DNA from: Combretum micranthum
Lineage: Eukaryota; Streptophyta; Magnoliopsida; Myrtales; Combretaceae
NCBI GenBank assembly: GCA_024138025.1
Contig: JAMXBD010002257.1
Location: 62,001 to 126,000 of the forward strand
Reading direction: 5' to 3'
Length of the DNA: 64,000 nucleotides
Below are positions 51,499 to 62,959 of the stretch, piece after piece; position 1 is the stretch's first letter, and each line of letters starts with the position of its first letter. Under the pieces are notes generated by a model. The model saw nothing but the letters and a program-made list of their open reading frames with translations. It was not told the DNA's origin and did no database searches. Position numbers and translations under genes: made by a program.

Positions 51499-51787
51499 TG
51501 TCATACCCCCACAAAGTACTCTAGTAGTGTTGATGTAACATGTAACAAACTGAAGTCAAATACATTTATGTTAATCCATTCAGAACTTCTAGAAAGTTAC
51601 ATGAACATAACATAATCAGAATACTCTGTGGTGTAAACAGTCATAACATGATCGAATGTTGATTAGAATAAGAAAAATATTGCATAGATATAAGTCACAT
51701 ACAAGAATAAGCTTACAATAAGTCTTTACTCGTTACATTATAGCATTCAACTTTACAACGATTGTTCTTCAAAGGACTCATTAATAC

Positions 51788-52825
51788 TAGGGGTATGCAC
51801 GGTACGGCTCGGTTCGGTTTGCATCTCGAACCAAACTGTACCATAATTTACGGTTCGGTTTTTCTTTTAAATTTGAACCTAACTATACGGTTCGGTTTGT
51901 AATTTTTTCGAACCGAAAAAAAACGGTCCGGTACAGTTCGGCTTGCGGTTCGAACCGTTTTTTCATAAAATATAAAATATATTCTATCAAAAAATTTTAA
52001 TTACATATTTCTTATCACTAATGCAAATATAAACAATAATATTTAAAATTAATCATTTATCAAATAAACATATAAAACTTATAGGAAGGAAAAGATTTCA
52101 TCCATTATAAAATTATAACTATGACTAGTCTCATTTTTCTGAATTATCTTGAACTATAATGATATACTAGACTTTATCTCAATATAAGACATAAAATGTA
52201 ATTCGTTGTATGCTTCTAACTAACATATTACCAATTATATAAATCAATAAGTAACTAAATAATTTAACTAGATTAATTAGTAAGACAAATGGAAAAGAAA
52301 TATGCAGAAGTTAGAATACTAGAGGTTAAATTCTAAAATCTACCTTACTTATAGATAACATAACAATTAAAACATATTATAAGAAATCTAATTTTATTCT
52401 AATGAATAACACATATCTAAGTAAAAAAATTTTACAACAAATAATTTTTTAAAGTTAGAATACTAGAGTTTAAATTCTAAAATCTATCTTACTTATAGAT
52501 AACATAACAATTGAAACATACTATGAAAAATCTAATTTTAATCTAATGACTAACACATATCTAAGTAAAAATTTTTAAAAACAATTAATTTATTTAAAAA
52601 AATTAATTGTTTTCAAAATTTGTGACATAGATATGTACTATTAATAAAACAATTAAGAGTAAAAATAATATGTTTAATTTTTTTAATATATAAAACGGTT
52701 TGGTTCGGTTCATGGTCCCGAACCGAACCGCGAACCGAACCGTTTCAAAAAAGAACCGAAATTTCAGTTCAGTTCGGTCCGGTCCGGTTCTGTTCATGGT
52801 TCGATCGGTTTTTTTGCACAGCCTA
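51788..52825. mobile_element. hAT non-autonomous element, 1038 bp, with 8-bp target duplication
   Basis: Perfect target duplication ATTAATAC at 51780-51787 and 52826-52833. Terminal inverted repeats are imperfect: TAGGGGTATGCACGG against TAGGCTGTGCAAAAA. GGTTCGGTTCGG-type subterminal repeats appear at both ends in opposite orientation. The interior is AT-rich and non-coding. The unoccupied site is preserved in the paralogous left block (near 43928) and approximately in the inverted copy (near 42160). Confidence 0.9.
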
Positions 52826-55097
52826 ATTAATACAACATTTAATTCATTAGTCTCCCAAAAGACTTCATAGCATTACAAATTTACATTCATTAGTCTTCAA
52901 AAGACTTTTTCTACCTATATAATCACTGTCTCTCCAACTCATATCAAAACTTTGTTGATATCTTATATCAACTCTAACTCCTTAGTTTAACTTCCTCTTA
53001 ATTCCTATAAACAAACAATCTATTGGAGCATAAGCAAAACAAGCTCAACGAATAACTTAAATCTTAACACAATTCAATCAAAGTCAAGCAATGTTTAATT
53101 AACAAACATATGCAATGCAAAAATTAAGTATATGCAGGAAATACGATTTGAATGACCAGAATTCAAATCAATGGAGATTTACACCCTCTTAAGGGGTTAA
53201 TGGACCAGCTCAAGTAATTTATGCCAGAGGAGATAAAAAACTAAGGAAGAAGAAATTCTTTTTAAACTCATATTTTTATTTATATAAATACATATAAGTA
53301 ATATAACCTCCATTTTCTCGTAAAACTCAAAAACTTTACTAAGTATTAAAATCTCAATATCAGCTCTCATCAAGCGACGTCCTTTGGTGCTACTTAGTTT
53401 CTGGAGGGTTGACAGCTCAAGAATAACCTTAACCAGGTTCACTAGACTCAATAAAGCATTACCCTAAGGCCGAGATGCCAATACATGATGTGACCACCAG
53501 GTAAATGCAAGTTATGTTATTGAGCAACGCATATCTAACTTATTTAATGATCTATTAAGATTTAAGTTGGATTATTTGGTGACCAGTTAATTTCCAAACA
53601 ATCAACAGTATATATCACACAATCATTATCAAACAAAAACTTATCACTTTTGGCATTAAGATTTGTCATTCATTCTCCATCACATAACATGCATCATTTC
53701 CCCAATCCCCATGTATATGATGAATTCTAGTTATATTTAAAAACATCTGCAACTACATTACATTCAAAAACAACATGAGAAGATTTTCAGTTACTCACCT
53801 GTGCATCCTAGCTTACTCCAATAGTCTATCAGAAAGCTTGAATATTGATTTATGGTTCCTATAATATAAAAATGTGTATTACTAAGTACATAATTATATA
53901 AGAAATTCTATTAGTGTCTAAGTATCCTAAATCTATATCATTTCCCTAGTTTATTGGTTCTTAGGAAAATTACATACATTCAACTAATTACTTAAGTCTA
54001 AGTATCATAAAACTTAACATATCCTTAACCTATAATTTTATGATCTAACTTAAGTAAGATTCTATAGAAGATCGTAAGCTAGTATTTATATACATATATT
54101 AGTTTATATTATCATATATATTTTTTATAAGGTAGAACAAGGAAACAATTATGGCTGTGGTTAAGGCCGTGATCACCATTACAGGTACCATCACGCTTGT
54201 GATCAAGGGTGTTACAACTTGTTTACAAACTAAAAGATGATCACAGGCTCCATCATGCCCGTAATGATTCAAAAATACTTTATCCGAGACCATCATGAGA
54301 TCGGTCACACCCATGATGAGTAAAAAATATTTGATCTGAGATGATCATAGGGTAGATGGTGTCTGTTATCAATTAAAATTTAGTCATTTAAAATCAACAC
54401 ACCCTTTATCACGCCTGTGTCAACCAAACCTTAAGTTGCATTTCCAAACTTCGAAATTTTACACTTTTTAGCTATGATCATATTTCCTAAAAAAAAACTT
54501 CCACACTAACACATAAGGTTTATATACATCCCTTATATTTATATATTGACATTACACATACACAATTACATTACAACTAACTATTCACAACATCAACTTT
54601 AGCAAATCAACCAAAGTCTATTTTATCTGTGACTTAGGTTTTAGACTATCAATTTCATTACTTATCTTTACCTATCTAACATCAATATCCATAACACCCT
54701 CATATTCAACATTAGCTAACATAAACACTAATTAAATTCACCCATATTACAAGATTAACTAAACAATAGTAAGTAATATCTTCCTAATTGATTCTTGACT
54801 TGAGGATGGAACTTGGAATAGATTTTTCGAGAATTTTAGAAGGAAAATTGACGAAGGAAATGTTTATTGTGGAGGATGAATGTGGCGCCTGCTATGGTGC
54901 TTTTTAGGGTAGTAATTTTGCCAAATAACTTTGATATATTTTCTTATATACGATAATGTTAATTTGACTTTTTGGACATCCTAAAAATATATTGCGTGTA
55001 AGTGGTTGCATGAAATATGAGTTGAAGAAATGGGATTATGGGTTTGGGTTTGTATGAAATCGGGCTTGGGTTTACATGCAAGATTGGGCTTCTTTAG

Positions 55098-55508
55098 TAG
55101 GGATGTAAACGGGTCGGGGTCGGGTCGGGTCATCCTGTCCCAAACCCGACCCGATTACAAATTGGGTGCCCCAGAACCGACCCGACCGTTTATTTAGGAA
55201 CCCGCCCCGACCCGAACCCGACCCGTTTAATATATTACATAATTAAATGCATCATTTTTTATTTCATTAAATTATTATTGTAGTGAGGCATGTTGAGGAG
55301 GGCAAAAATTTCAATGGAGTTGATAAAAATCTAATTTTTATTTAAAAAAAATTAGAAAACGTTAAAGACAGGTAAAAAATTATTAAACATGAAATTGAAT
55401 ATATAAGATAAAGTCAATAACTCAAGACATGTCATTGCCTAAAATTATTAGAAGACTTACATATCTATATATATATATATATAAAATACATCCAACTAAT
55501 ATAATAAA

Positions 55509-55549
<41 letters not shown>

Positions 55550-56001
55550 CACTACACGACGATCTATATATTCTTGATTTATTGTCATTATATATATATA
55601 TATCTATTTTTTCTGAGAAAATTAATTTTTATACTTTGTTGTGTTGCATGGAAAAGAAATGAATTTTGAAAAAGTGGGGAAGGTTGCACATGGAAACGAT
55701 TTTCTCTGGATAATTGGTCAGTGAATATTAATTGTAAAATAATTTATATCCTATCATGTGACTCAATACATGAATAACAAAATAATTATATGAAAAGCAT
55801 CATTCAACTAATGAATAAGTAAATTCCTTAAACTAAAATTTTTAATTTTTTTAAATTAAATCGGGTCGGGTTTTCCCAACGGGTTATGAGTACAACCCAA
55901 AACCCGACCCTAAACCCTATAGGGTCTGACCCTATAGGGTTTTTAGCGGGGCGAGCGGGCGGGCGGGTACCCTATAACGACCCGCCCCGGTTGCATCCCT
56001 A
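55098..56001. mobile_element. hAT non-autonomous element, 904 bp, with 8-bp target duplication
   Basis: Perfect target duplication TTCTTTAG at 55090-55097 and 56002-56009. Ends are TAGGGATGTAAACGGG and, inverted, TAGGGATGCAACCGGG. Subterminal GGGTCGGGTCGGG / CCCGACCCG repeats make both ends strikingly GC-rich against an AT-rich interior that includes an (AAT)n run at 55508-55548. The left LTR-like block has the empty site near 46178. No transposase is present. Confidence 0.92.
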
Positions 56002-56368
56002 TTCTTTAGGCTTAAGAAAATAGGGAACAAAGAATTAGAGTTAAAGCAAAGGTTGTTCAATTTAATTTAGAATTCTTATTTAAATAAATATTTTCTTGAG
56101 ATGATTTATAATGAAAATTCTTATGATTTAAGGCTTAAGCTTTAGAAATACTAGTTCAAAAGAAATTTGAAAATTAAAATACGTTGATCGGCAATTTTGA
56201 AATAAATCAATTGAAAATTTTAAATCTCTGTTCTCACTTGATTCATTCTACACATGTTAACATAAATAAATCTACTAACTATACCACTCCTTCTATATTT
56301 TATATTAAATCTATATTGATTTTTAATTTATAATCTCTAACTTATTTTAATGAAAAACTTGGGGATTA

Positions 56369-56882
56369 AATAATACATATATAAGTAAAATCATAGTTAA
56401 ACATGTGATATTTATGAAAAAAATAAAATCCCGTGTTATTGTCTAAAATAACATATGATTTTGACCACAATATATACAATTATATTTATATAAATGATAT
56501 TTATATAAATACAGCATACTTAATTTTAGGTTAAGGGTCACTTGTACAAAAATAGTATTCCAATAATGATTTGGATCTATTTGAATGGTTTATTTTTTAT
56601 CGGTATTTATACTATACCTGTATCAATATTTATTTGATATTAAAATTTGATCTATTTAATTTATTTATAAGTAAAAATATATATTTTTTATCGATATTTA
56701 TTTTTATCAAAACGATAAAAAAAAAAAAGAATGATGACAGAATGGGCTGACCCAAGTCCGAGTAAAAAAAAAAAAAAAAGGAAAACAGAAAATCCTAGGT
56801 AGCAACTTATGAGACGCGTAAAGCCCTAATTCTAATTGGATGGATGATGTAAACCCAAAAAAAAAAAAAAAAAAGAAGCTTA
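56369..56882. other. Intergenic, upstream of YIF1-like gene
   Basis: AT-rich DNA with three A-runs (near 56718, 56767 and 56860). No ORF is supported. The proximal part is presumably the YIF1 promoter. Confidence 0.5.
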
Positions 56883-57025
56883 TTGCTCTCTGTTTTTGCA
56901 GTTTATACCTTGGTCCTTAAGTTCCCGTCTTTCCGTGTCGTGTCTCGTTATAGCGCCAAACCCAACCCGAGATCCTCCTGCCGATTACTGCCGTCTATAT
57001 ATATTCAGTATCTCTTTCGATTAAG
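56883..57025 (+). other. Presumed 5' untranslated exon of YIF1-like gene
   Basis: A GC-richer, pyrimidine-rich segment ends in the good donor ATTAAG|GTTTGT. The next acceptor, TTGTAG at 57763-57768, lies 7 bases before the YIF1 start codon. A non-coding first exon with a ~740-bp leader intron is the simplest reading. The transcription start is a guess. Confidence 0.45.
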
Positions 57026-57775
57026 GTTTGTTCTCGTACCTTATGCCTCCATTATTAACGCTGTTCCTTAAACGTAATTGTGCAAAACCAGACTTTCTTT
57101 CTCTTTGCAATTCCATTTTCATTTTGGTTGGATCCCAATTGCTTGTGAAATTTTCTATTTTGGTTTGGTGATTTTTTTTGTTTTTTTGGTCACAGCATCC
57201 TGAAGATGTAATACCTTAGTTGGTTTTTTCTTTCCCTGGATGTTTTATTTCTCTTGATGATAGTTAGGGGCAAAAGTTGGTATCCCGTCTTATTGCCACA
57301 GCTCGAATTAGATTAATTATAAGTGGATCTTGTACTAAATCTTTATTATAGATGTTAGCATGTGATTAAGGGCCTCACGAGTTAACTCCATATTCTGCAA
57401 GTTTGCGATTTCATGAGTTTGATATTGGTTAAAATGATACAAAATCTTTTTTGTTGCAGACTTTTGGTACTGTTGTGAATTTAAGTGTGTTATGCTGTTT
57501 CTGTATGAGGAAACAGGACTCAAAAAGAAACATTAAAATTGATAGGGTATATTTAAAAATTAATTAAAATATGGTGACCACTCCCTTTAGTATTAATGTG
57601 TTTTCATCATTTTTTGCATTTTTTCTGATCGAGGATATTGCTTTGTTATTGTACAACTAAAAAGGTTACATTTTAGCAAGCGACAAATTTCTGGGTACAA
57701 ATTTTATTCAGTGATGATAAAAATCTTCATTCGAATTCATTTAACCTTCTTTTTTTCCCTAATTGTAGTGATGTG

Positions 57776-59380
57776 ATGTATAAAATCCAGGGCCACAGCC
57801 TTGGGTGGTACCTCAACAGGGACATCCAACTTCTTCCCAAACCAACCCATTTGGGAATGCATTTCATGGTGCTAGTTCAGATCTTCTCCGTGGTGGGCTT
57901 AGTGCCTATGGAGAGAAAATGTTGGGTTCTAGCTCGGAGTATGTGCAGAGTAATGTAAGCAAAATCATGAATCATATTCTTTTTTCATCTTTGTTGTTGT
58001 TAATAATGAGCCATATTTTGTTAGCACTTATACTGTTCAAGAAAACATCCTAAAGCAAAGCAAAGCAAAGTGGTGTAATAGGGTGGCATAAACTGGTTTT
58101 GGATGTATTAGCACTCAATCATAACTACTTAGTTTTGTAATGACTTTTCAATTCAAAGTTTTTCATAGCTGAAGATCATCCTGAAACTTTTCTGGTCGAA
58201 AATGATGTTATTTTATTCGATTCAACATATTAGCTCTTTTCCTTCTTTATGCTTAATTATTTTCCCTTACATGGATTAAACTTCCTTTAGTTAAATAGAT
58301 CAAATGAATGAGAAAATATATTAAAATCTGCCAAGACAATTTTTTGGGTGGTTTACTGTGTTGAATTTAGCCCCAGGCAAAGCAATTTTCACCTTGCTTT
58401 TTTTGTTTTGTTTTTGTCCTTTTCTTTTTACTTTTTCCCTCTCTGTCTCTGATGGAGCTAGGATTTTTTGCATTTTCCTAACAGATAAGTAGGTATATCT
58501 CTGATCCCCAGTACTACTTCCAAGTGAATGACCAGTATGTGAAGAACAAGTTAAAGGTGGTCTATTTCCATTTTTCCACCGGGTGAGAAATTATACCTTT
58601 TACTGTAATTAATTTTTTTACCTTAGCTCTAATTCGCATAAGCAATTTTTCTGCTGCAATTTACCTTATTTTCTTATTATACAGGGCCATTGGACACGAC
58701 TAAGTGAACCAGTGGGTGGCAGACTCTCCTATAAACCTCCAATTTATGATATCAATGCTCCTGATTTGTATATCCCATCCATGATGTTTGGAACCTATGT
58801 TGTTCTTGCTGGCCTCCTGTTGGGTCTTCAAGGAAAGTAAGTGGATTCAAACTTTTCCAATGGTTTTTAATCTTGCCAGATGCATGAACTGTCTTCTTCC
58901 CATTCTTCTTACTCTCTTCTCTTAGTTACTTCTAGCTACCTGCTTGTGCAGAGGCTCAATGGCACTAACATGTGGATTGTTGATTGTTCCAGGTTTAGTC
59001 CCGAGTCTTTAAATTGGCTCTTTGTTAAGGGATTGGTTGGGTGGTTTTTGCAAGCAATGCTTCTGAAAGTGACATTGCTTTCACTGGGTAGTGGTGAGGC
59101 ACCCTTGTTAGACATTGTATCATATGCCGGTTATACTTTCACTGGGTTATCTTTGGCAATTCTTGGGAAAGTTTTGCTGACATACATGTACTTTGGTTTG
59201 ATGCCATTGACCTGCTTCTGCATGGGAGTCTTCTTGGTAAAGACAATGAAAAGGGTGCTTTCCTCGGGGGTTAGGACCTTTGATACAAGCAGGCATCATT
59301 GCTTCTTACTTTTTATCGCTCTTGCTCAATTTCCGCTTTTCATGTGGCTTGGGAACATTAGTCTGAATTGGCTATTTTGA
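57776..59380 (+). CDS. YIF1: YIF1-family Golgi/ER vesicle-transport membrane protein, two 1-base frame breaks
   Basis: Homologue of Yif1/YIF1B, which partners Yip1-type proteins in ER-Golgi traffic (known of the family). Coding exons: 57776-57954, 58485-58582, 58685-58836, 58993-59380 (TGA). Recognisable segments are [75 protein letters not shown] and [19 protein letters not shown], followed by several hydrophobic membrane segments to the conserved end [11 protein letters not shown]. The last exon is fully open (129 codons). Two places need one extra base: just after ATG-TAT (57782-57785, an A-run) and about 58561, before the L-F-P-F region. Adding one base at each would give about 272 residues, the normal family length. 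Otherwise splice sites and protein are well conserved. It converges with the BBX gene. Confidence 0.88.
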
Positions 59381-60996
59381 AATGGTCTTTTAGAGACTGT
59401 GTTGAGTAGAACTCAAAAGAGCCCTATTGTAGCAAATTTTGCAAGTAATATAGTGAAAATGAGGTTTTTCTTTTTCGTGTAAGTTCATTTGTATATTGAA
59501 GTCTATCAGTTTGGTTCGACCAAGTTTAGATTATTGACAACTAATACTTATTGAAAAGGATAATTGACACACTCATTGAGCTTTAAACTTGCATGTATAG
59601 TGTGTGATTATGGTCCAACAATTTCTATGCTAGAATAGGACCCCAGAGATCTAATGTTTTGTCAAAATTTCCCTCTCCTCCCAAGTACTTTTGCCTTCGG
59701 TATGATAGTATAGATATACAGTGTGTAGCATCTAAGCATTGGCAGCATCAAACATACTAATGCAATGTGCACAACTGCACAATGCATGTGCCCACCCTTT
59801 ACTGTACTTTTACTTCTTTATATTTTAGCTTTTTATTTTATGGACACATTAATGGTGTGCCCAATGCAGAAAAAGTGTAAATCAAAGTATCGGCTTATGT
59901 GAAGCATATGAAACTGCAATTTTCTCTTCTAAACTGCAGTATCCATGGCCTCTGATACCATCAGACAAGGTATAAATACAAGGTAAATTTGAGAGTTTCT
60001 AGAATACTACTTCATATGTGCAGCATGGCCTTTCACAGCTTGTGTTTGCAATCTGGCCAGAAAGCCAGACAACAAAGCAATTTAGTTACAAACGATTTAT
60101 TTGACATACTCAAGGATTCAGAGATCAATATGCTGAATCTACTAATTAATAATTAAATCATATATTCATTGTTTGGCTTCGGCAGTAAAACCAAACTCAC
60201 AATGCTACTCATACGAATCCTCAGTGTATTTCTTGGTCTGCAAAGCTGCTCATGCATGCACTTATCAAGGGTTTGCTTGTTGCATCGTATTTTTTTATTT
60301 TCAAATAGATGTTTGTTAAGAAATAAATACTCATAAAAAAAAAATTTACTCATAAATAATCAAACAAATATAATATAGACATGATACAAATATAATGCAA
60401 ATAAATTATAGATATAGATCTGATAAAGATAATAATCAAACAAATGTCTCATAAGAGAGGACTTAGTACTCTAACACCATACCCCAAATTAGTGAACAAA
60501 ATTTCTCTTTATAATATAACAAGTATAGTTAACATTTTGAAACCCTAAGCCCCGAAAGGTATGTTCAACGAGATAAGCTATCCCGCAGAGAGTGTAGACA
60601 ATGAAAACTGAAGGAATAATCACTCTGATTACTGATATATCTATTATAGAACAAAACAAAATGAAAAATTGAGGCTATATAAGGTCAAATATGCAGTTGA
60701 GTAGATACTAAATTTACCCAGAAGGAAAGAACAACTCTCATCCATTGAGCAAAAGTTGGATGGCTGTGGAACCATCCAACTCTAGCAACTCCTTCCACTA
60801 ACGTTATCACAGAGACCCCAAATGTTGGAAAATCGAACCGCATGTCAGGCCTGCCCTTTATATGTGTCATCACGAAGATGGAAGGAAATGCTAAGAGTTA
60901 AATAGTCTTAGGGATATCCGAATCTTGGCAGACTTGTAAGTAGCTAACATACATATGTAAATATATGTATGTACAGAGCATATTATATATGCAATC
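59381..60996. other. Intergenic between convergent YIF1 and BBX genes
   Basis: The first ~150 bases are the likely YIF1 3' untranslated region and the last ~100 the likely BBX 3' end. Between them the sequence is AT-rich. A 62-codon minus-strand open stretch at 60873-60685 has no family I recognise. Confidence 0.5.
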
Positions 60997-62959
60997 TTAT
61001 CCTAGATCTGGGACAGTGAAGTATTCAGTATCATCATCTGGAGGTTCAATTCTTGGCTTCTTATACGACATGTTGGTTTTGTTGGTTTTGTATGAAGAGC
61101 AGCTGTTAGAGGTCGGTAATGGTAGCTGAGGAACTTCTCCTGCTGCTAAGGCTTCCTCAGGAACATGCTCGCCAAAAAGACCCATGTCTGATAGCCATTC
61201 AAACTCTCCAAACTCGAGCTGGTCCTTCTGCATATCGAAGGAAAGAAAATTCTTTAGAAACTATCAATGGAAAGTTAGTCATAATGGCAGTGATAAAACT
61301 TTAGATGCACACCATCTGATTTAAAAAAGTGCGTTAAATTTGGTGTCATTTCATATCTATTGATTAAAAGATCGATAAAAAATGATCACTAAGAACCTCC
61401 TCAGATCATAAAAATTTGCCAAAAAAGTTTTTTTTTTTTTGCAAAACAAACCCACCCTTAGTTGTGATCAAGAATTGAACTCAAAACCTGCAGCTCGACA
61501 AATAGAAAGTCCGCCACTACATCATAATAGTAGCAACTTAAAAGTTTCATCACTAAGGAACTAGAAGAAATAGTGTCTGTTTACTGTTTGGTAGCTTTTT
61601 CTATACCTTTTCAGATGATTCAAAATCCGTGAACTGCAACAAGTCATCAACACCCCATGGTGAAGTGAAGCTAGTAGCTTGCTGCTGGGGCATCTTTGCT
61701 GGCACTTGTGGAGCGTTGCAGCTTGGTGGCTCCAACTGAACCTTTTCATTATCCTTGTTGCAACTAGACATTAAAGCCACCCTGATTCCGGTAGCTAAAA
61801 ATCGCTGGTGATTGGCTGAAAGGCTGTTAGCTGCATGAATTGGCTCATCACAGTCCTGACAAAACAGAGCTCTATCTTCTACACAGAATATATAAGCCGT
61901 CTTCTCCTGCATTTTTGATTAATTTTTGACATTAGTTGCTGATACATGTTACCTTAATCTAACTGAAGACTACTGAACAAAAACATAGGAAACTCAACAA
62001 ATTATCGCGTACTATGAGCAATTAATTGCTTTACAATTATAGGATACGTTCGGTTAGCATAAGCTTTGTTTTCAACTCCACAGTCAACTAATCTAAAAAC
62101 TTTAAATCGTAGATTTGGTGCATGATTTTATCTTTTTATACTTTAACATTAGTCATCTTCTCATCCATCTTCTATGATTCCATGGCTTGGCGCTTAAGAG
62201 TAGGTCATTTTAAGGCTATAGATTCAGCCAAAGAATCCCAGATTAATCTCAGAATCCAGCAATCTACATGCAAGCTAAACAAACAGACAAATTGAGGAGT
62301 TGGTCTAGTATTAAACAAAAGAATCACATCGTACTCACATGCTTAAACTTATATGGTTATTTGGTTGTAATATCACATCCGACATGGAATCGAAGCTTGG
62401 TAATTAAGAGATCGAGTATCAACATTACTGATTCATTCTATTTCATTTAGGTCCATTTGTATGGCCTATTTTTCATCAATATCATATCTGTTTATCCGAT
62501 TTTGATCCATTTAGAGTAAAAAAAAGTTTGTTTTCATGGTTTTCATGGATGAAGATGACGAAATAAACAGACCTATGTGGTTTAAATGATGGTTATTGAT
62601 CAAATTCCAAGTCCATAACCTTAATTAATAGAGAGTTAAAATCAAAGTATCCACCACAACAAACTGATCTCAACGATTAGTTGGTTGTAGGCTAACCTTC
62701 AATAGAAGCCTCAAGGTACCAAGTTTAAACCATTAAATCACATGGTTATAAGCTTAGATTTAACATGCAGACTTACTTGGCATATATCACAAATCGGAAG
62801 ATTATTAGAGAGGCACTGAAGGTGGAGCCTCTGGTGCTTGCTAGCCAGCTTATTCGCCGCATGAACTTCCACATCACATTTCGCGCAAAGCGCCGCCTCA
62901 TCGGCACAGCAAATCACTGTTGCCTGAGCTTTCTCACACACATCACACTGTATTTTCAT
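60997..62959 (-). CDS. BBX24: Double B-box zinc finger protein, BBX24/STO type
   Basis: Transcriptional regulator family acting in light signalling and photomorphogenesis, nuclear (known for Arabidopsis BBX24/BBX25). Three exons keep one frame: 62959-62777, 61906-61607, 61227-60997 (TAA), giving 237 residues against about 240-250 for relatives. B-box 1 is MKIQCDVCEKAQATVIC with its zinc ligands through HAANKLASKHQRLHL (residues ~1-47). B-box 2 starts at CDICQ and runs through FCVEDRALFCQDCDEPIH to NHQRFLATGI (~57-102). The first intron splits B-box 2 right after C-D-I-C-Q, as in relatives. There is no CCT domain, which places it in the two-B-box, no-CCT group. The C-terminus has the conserved WGVDDLLQFTD, LSDMGLFG and DTEYFTVPDLG, the last being a VP-type COP1-interaction region in this family. 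BBX25 is the close alternative name. Confidence 0.92.
61427..61535 (-). mobile_element. Candidate tRNA-derived SINE fragment in BBX intron 2
   Basis: On the minus strand, GATGTAGTGGCGGAC resembles a polymerase III box A and GAGTTCAATTC, about 35 bases on, resembles box B. An A-run (T-run at 61429-61440 on +) follows about 60 bases later. This order (box A, box B, A-tail) fits a short tRNA-derived SINE. No target duplication was checked successfully. Confidence 0.4.

Larger units (their letters stand above)
43673..56368 (-). mobile_element. LARD-like large non-autonomous LTR retrotransposon candidate
   Basis: Two same-orientation LTR-like blocks, 43673-46540 and 51499-56368, bracket a ~5-kb interior. 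After removing the two hAT insertions the right block is about 2.9 kb, equal to the left block. An inverted third copy (42070-42770) shares sequence beyond the LTR end with the interior side of the right block but not with the outer side of the left block. That places the 5' LTR on the right and the element on the minus strand. The interior has a minisatellite and no recognisable gag, protease, reverse transcriptase or integrase. Long LTRs with a non-coding interior are the hallmark of LARD elements. The LTRs are clearly diverged and no clear primer site or target duplication was found, so two independent solo LTRs remain possible. Confidence 0.5.
51499..56368 (-). repeat. Right LTR-like block (presumed 5' LTR), interrupted by two hAT elements
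   Basis: Begins TGTCATACCCCCAC and aligns with the left block once 51788-52833 and 55098-56009 are removed. The ATCACG/CGTGAT cluster is at 54150-54420. The right edge is taken at the end of similarity (GGGGATTA at 56361-56368). Confidence 0.7.

Noticed and set aside
42306..51615. Similar 61-codon ORFs at 42491-42306 (-) and 51430-51615 (+) that looked like a conserved small protein pair
   Set aside because: They are the two arms of the inverted LTR-like repeat. The similarity is nucleotide paralogy, the composition is not protein-like, and neither frame extends in the third copy.
60685..60873. 62-codon minus-strand ORF between YIF1 and the B-box gene
   Set aside because: Looks mildly protein-like (many Trp and Phe residues), but I recognise no family and see no splice partners.
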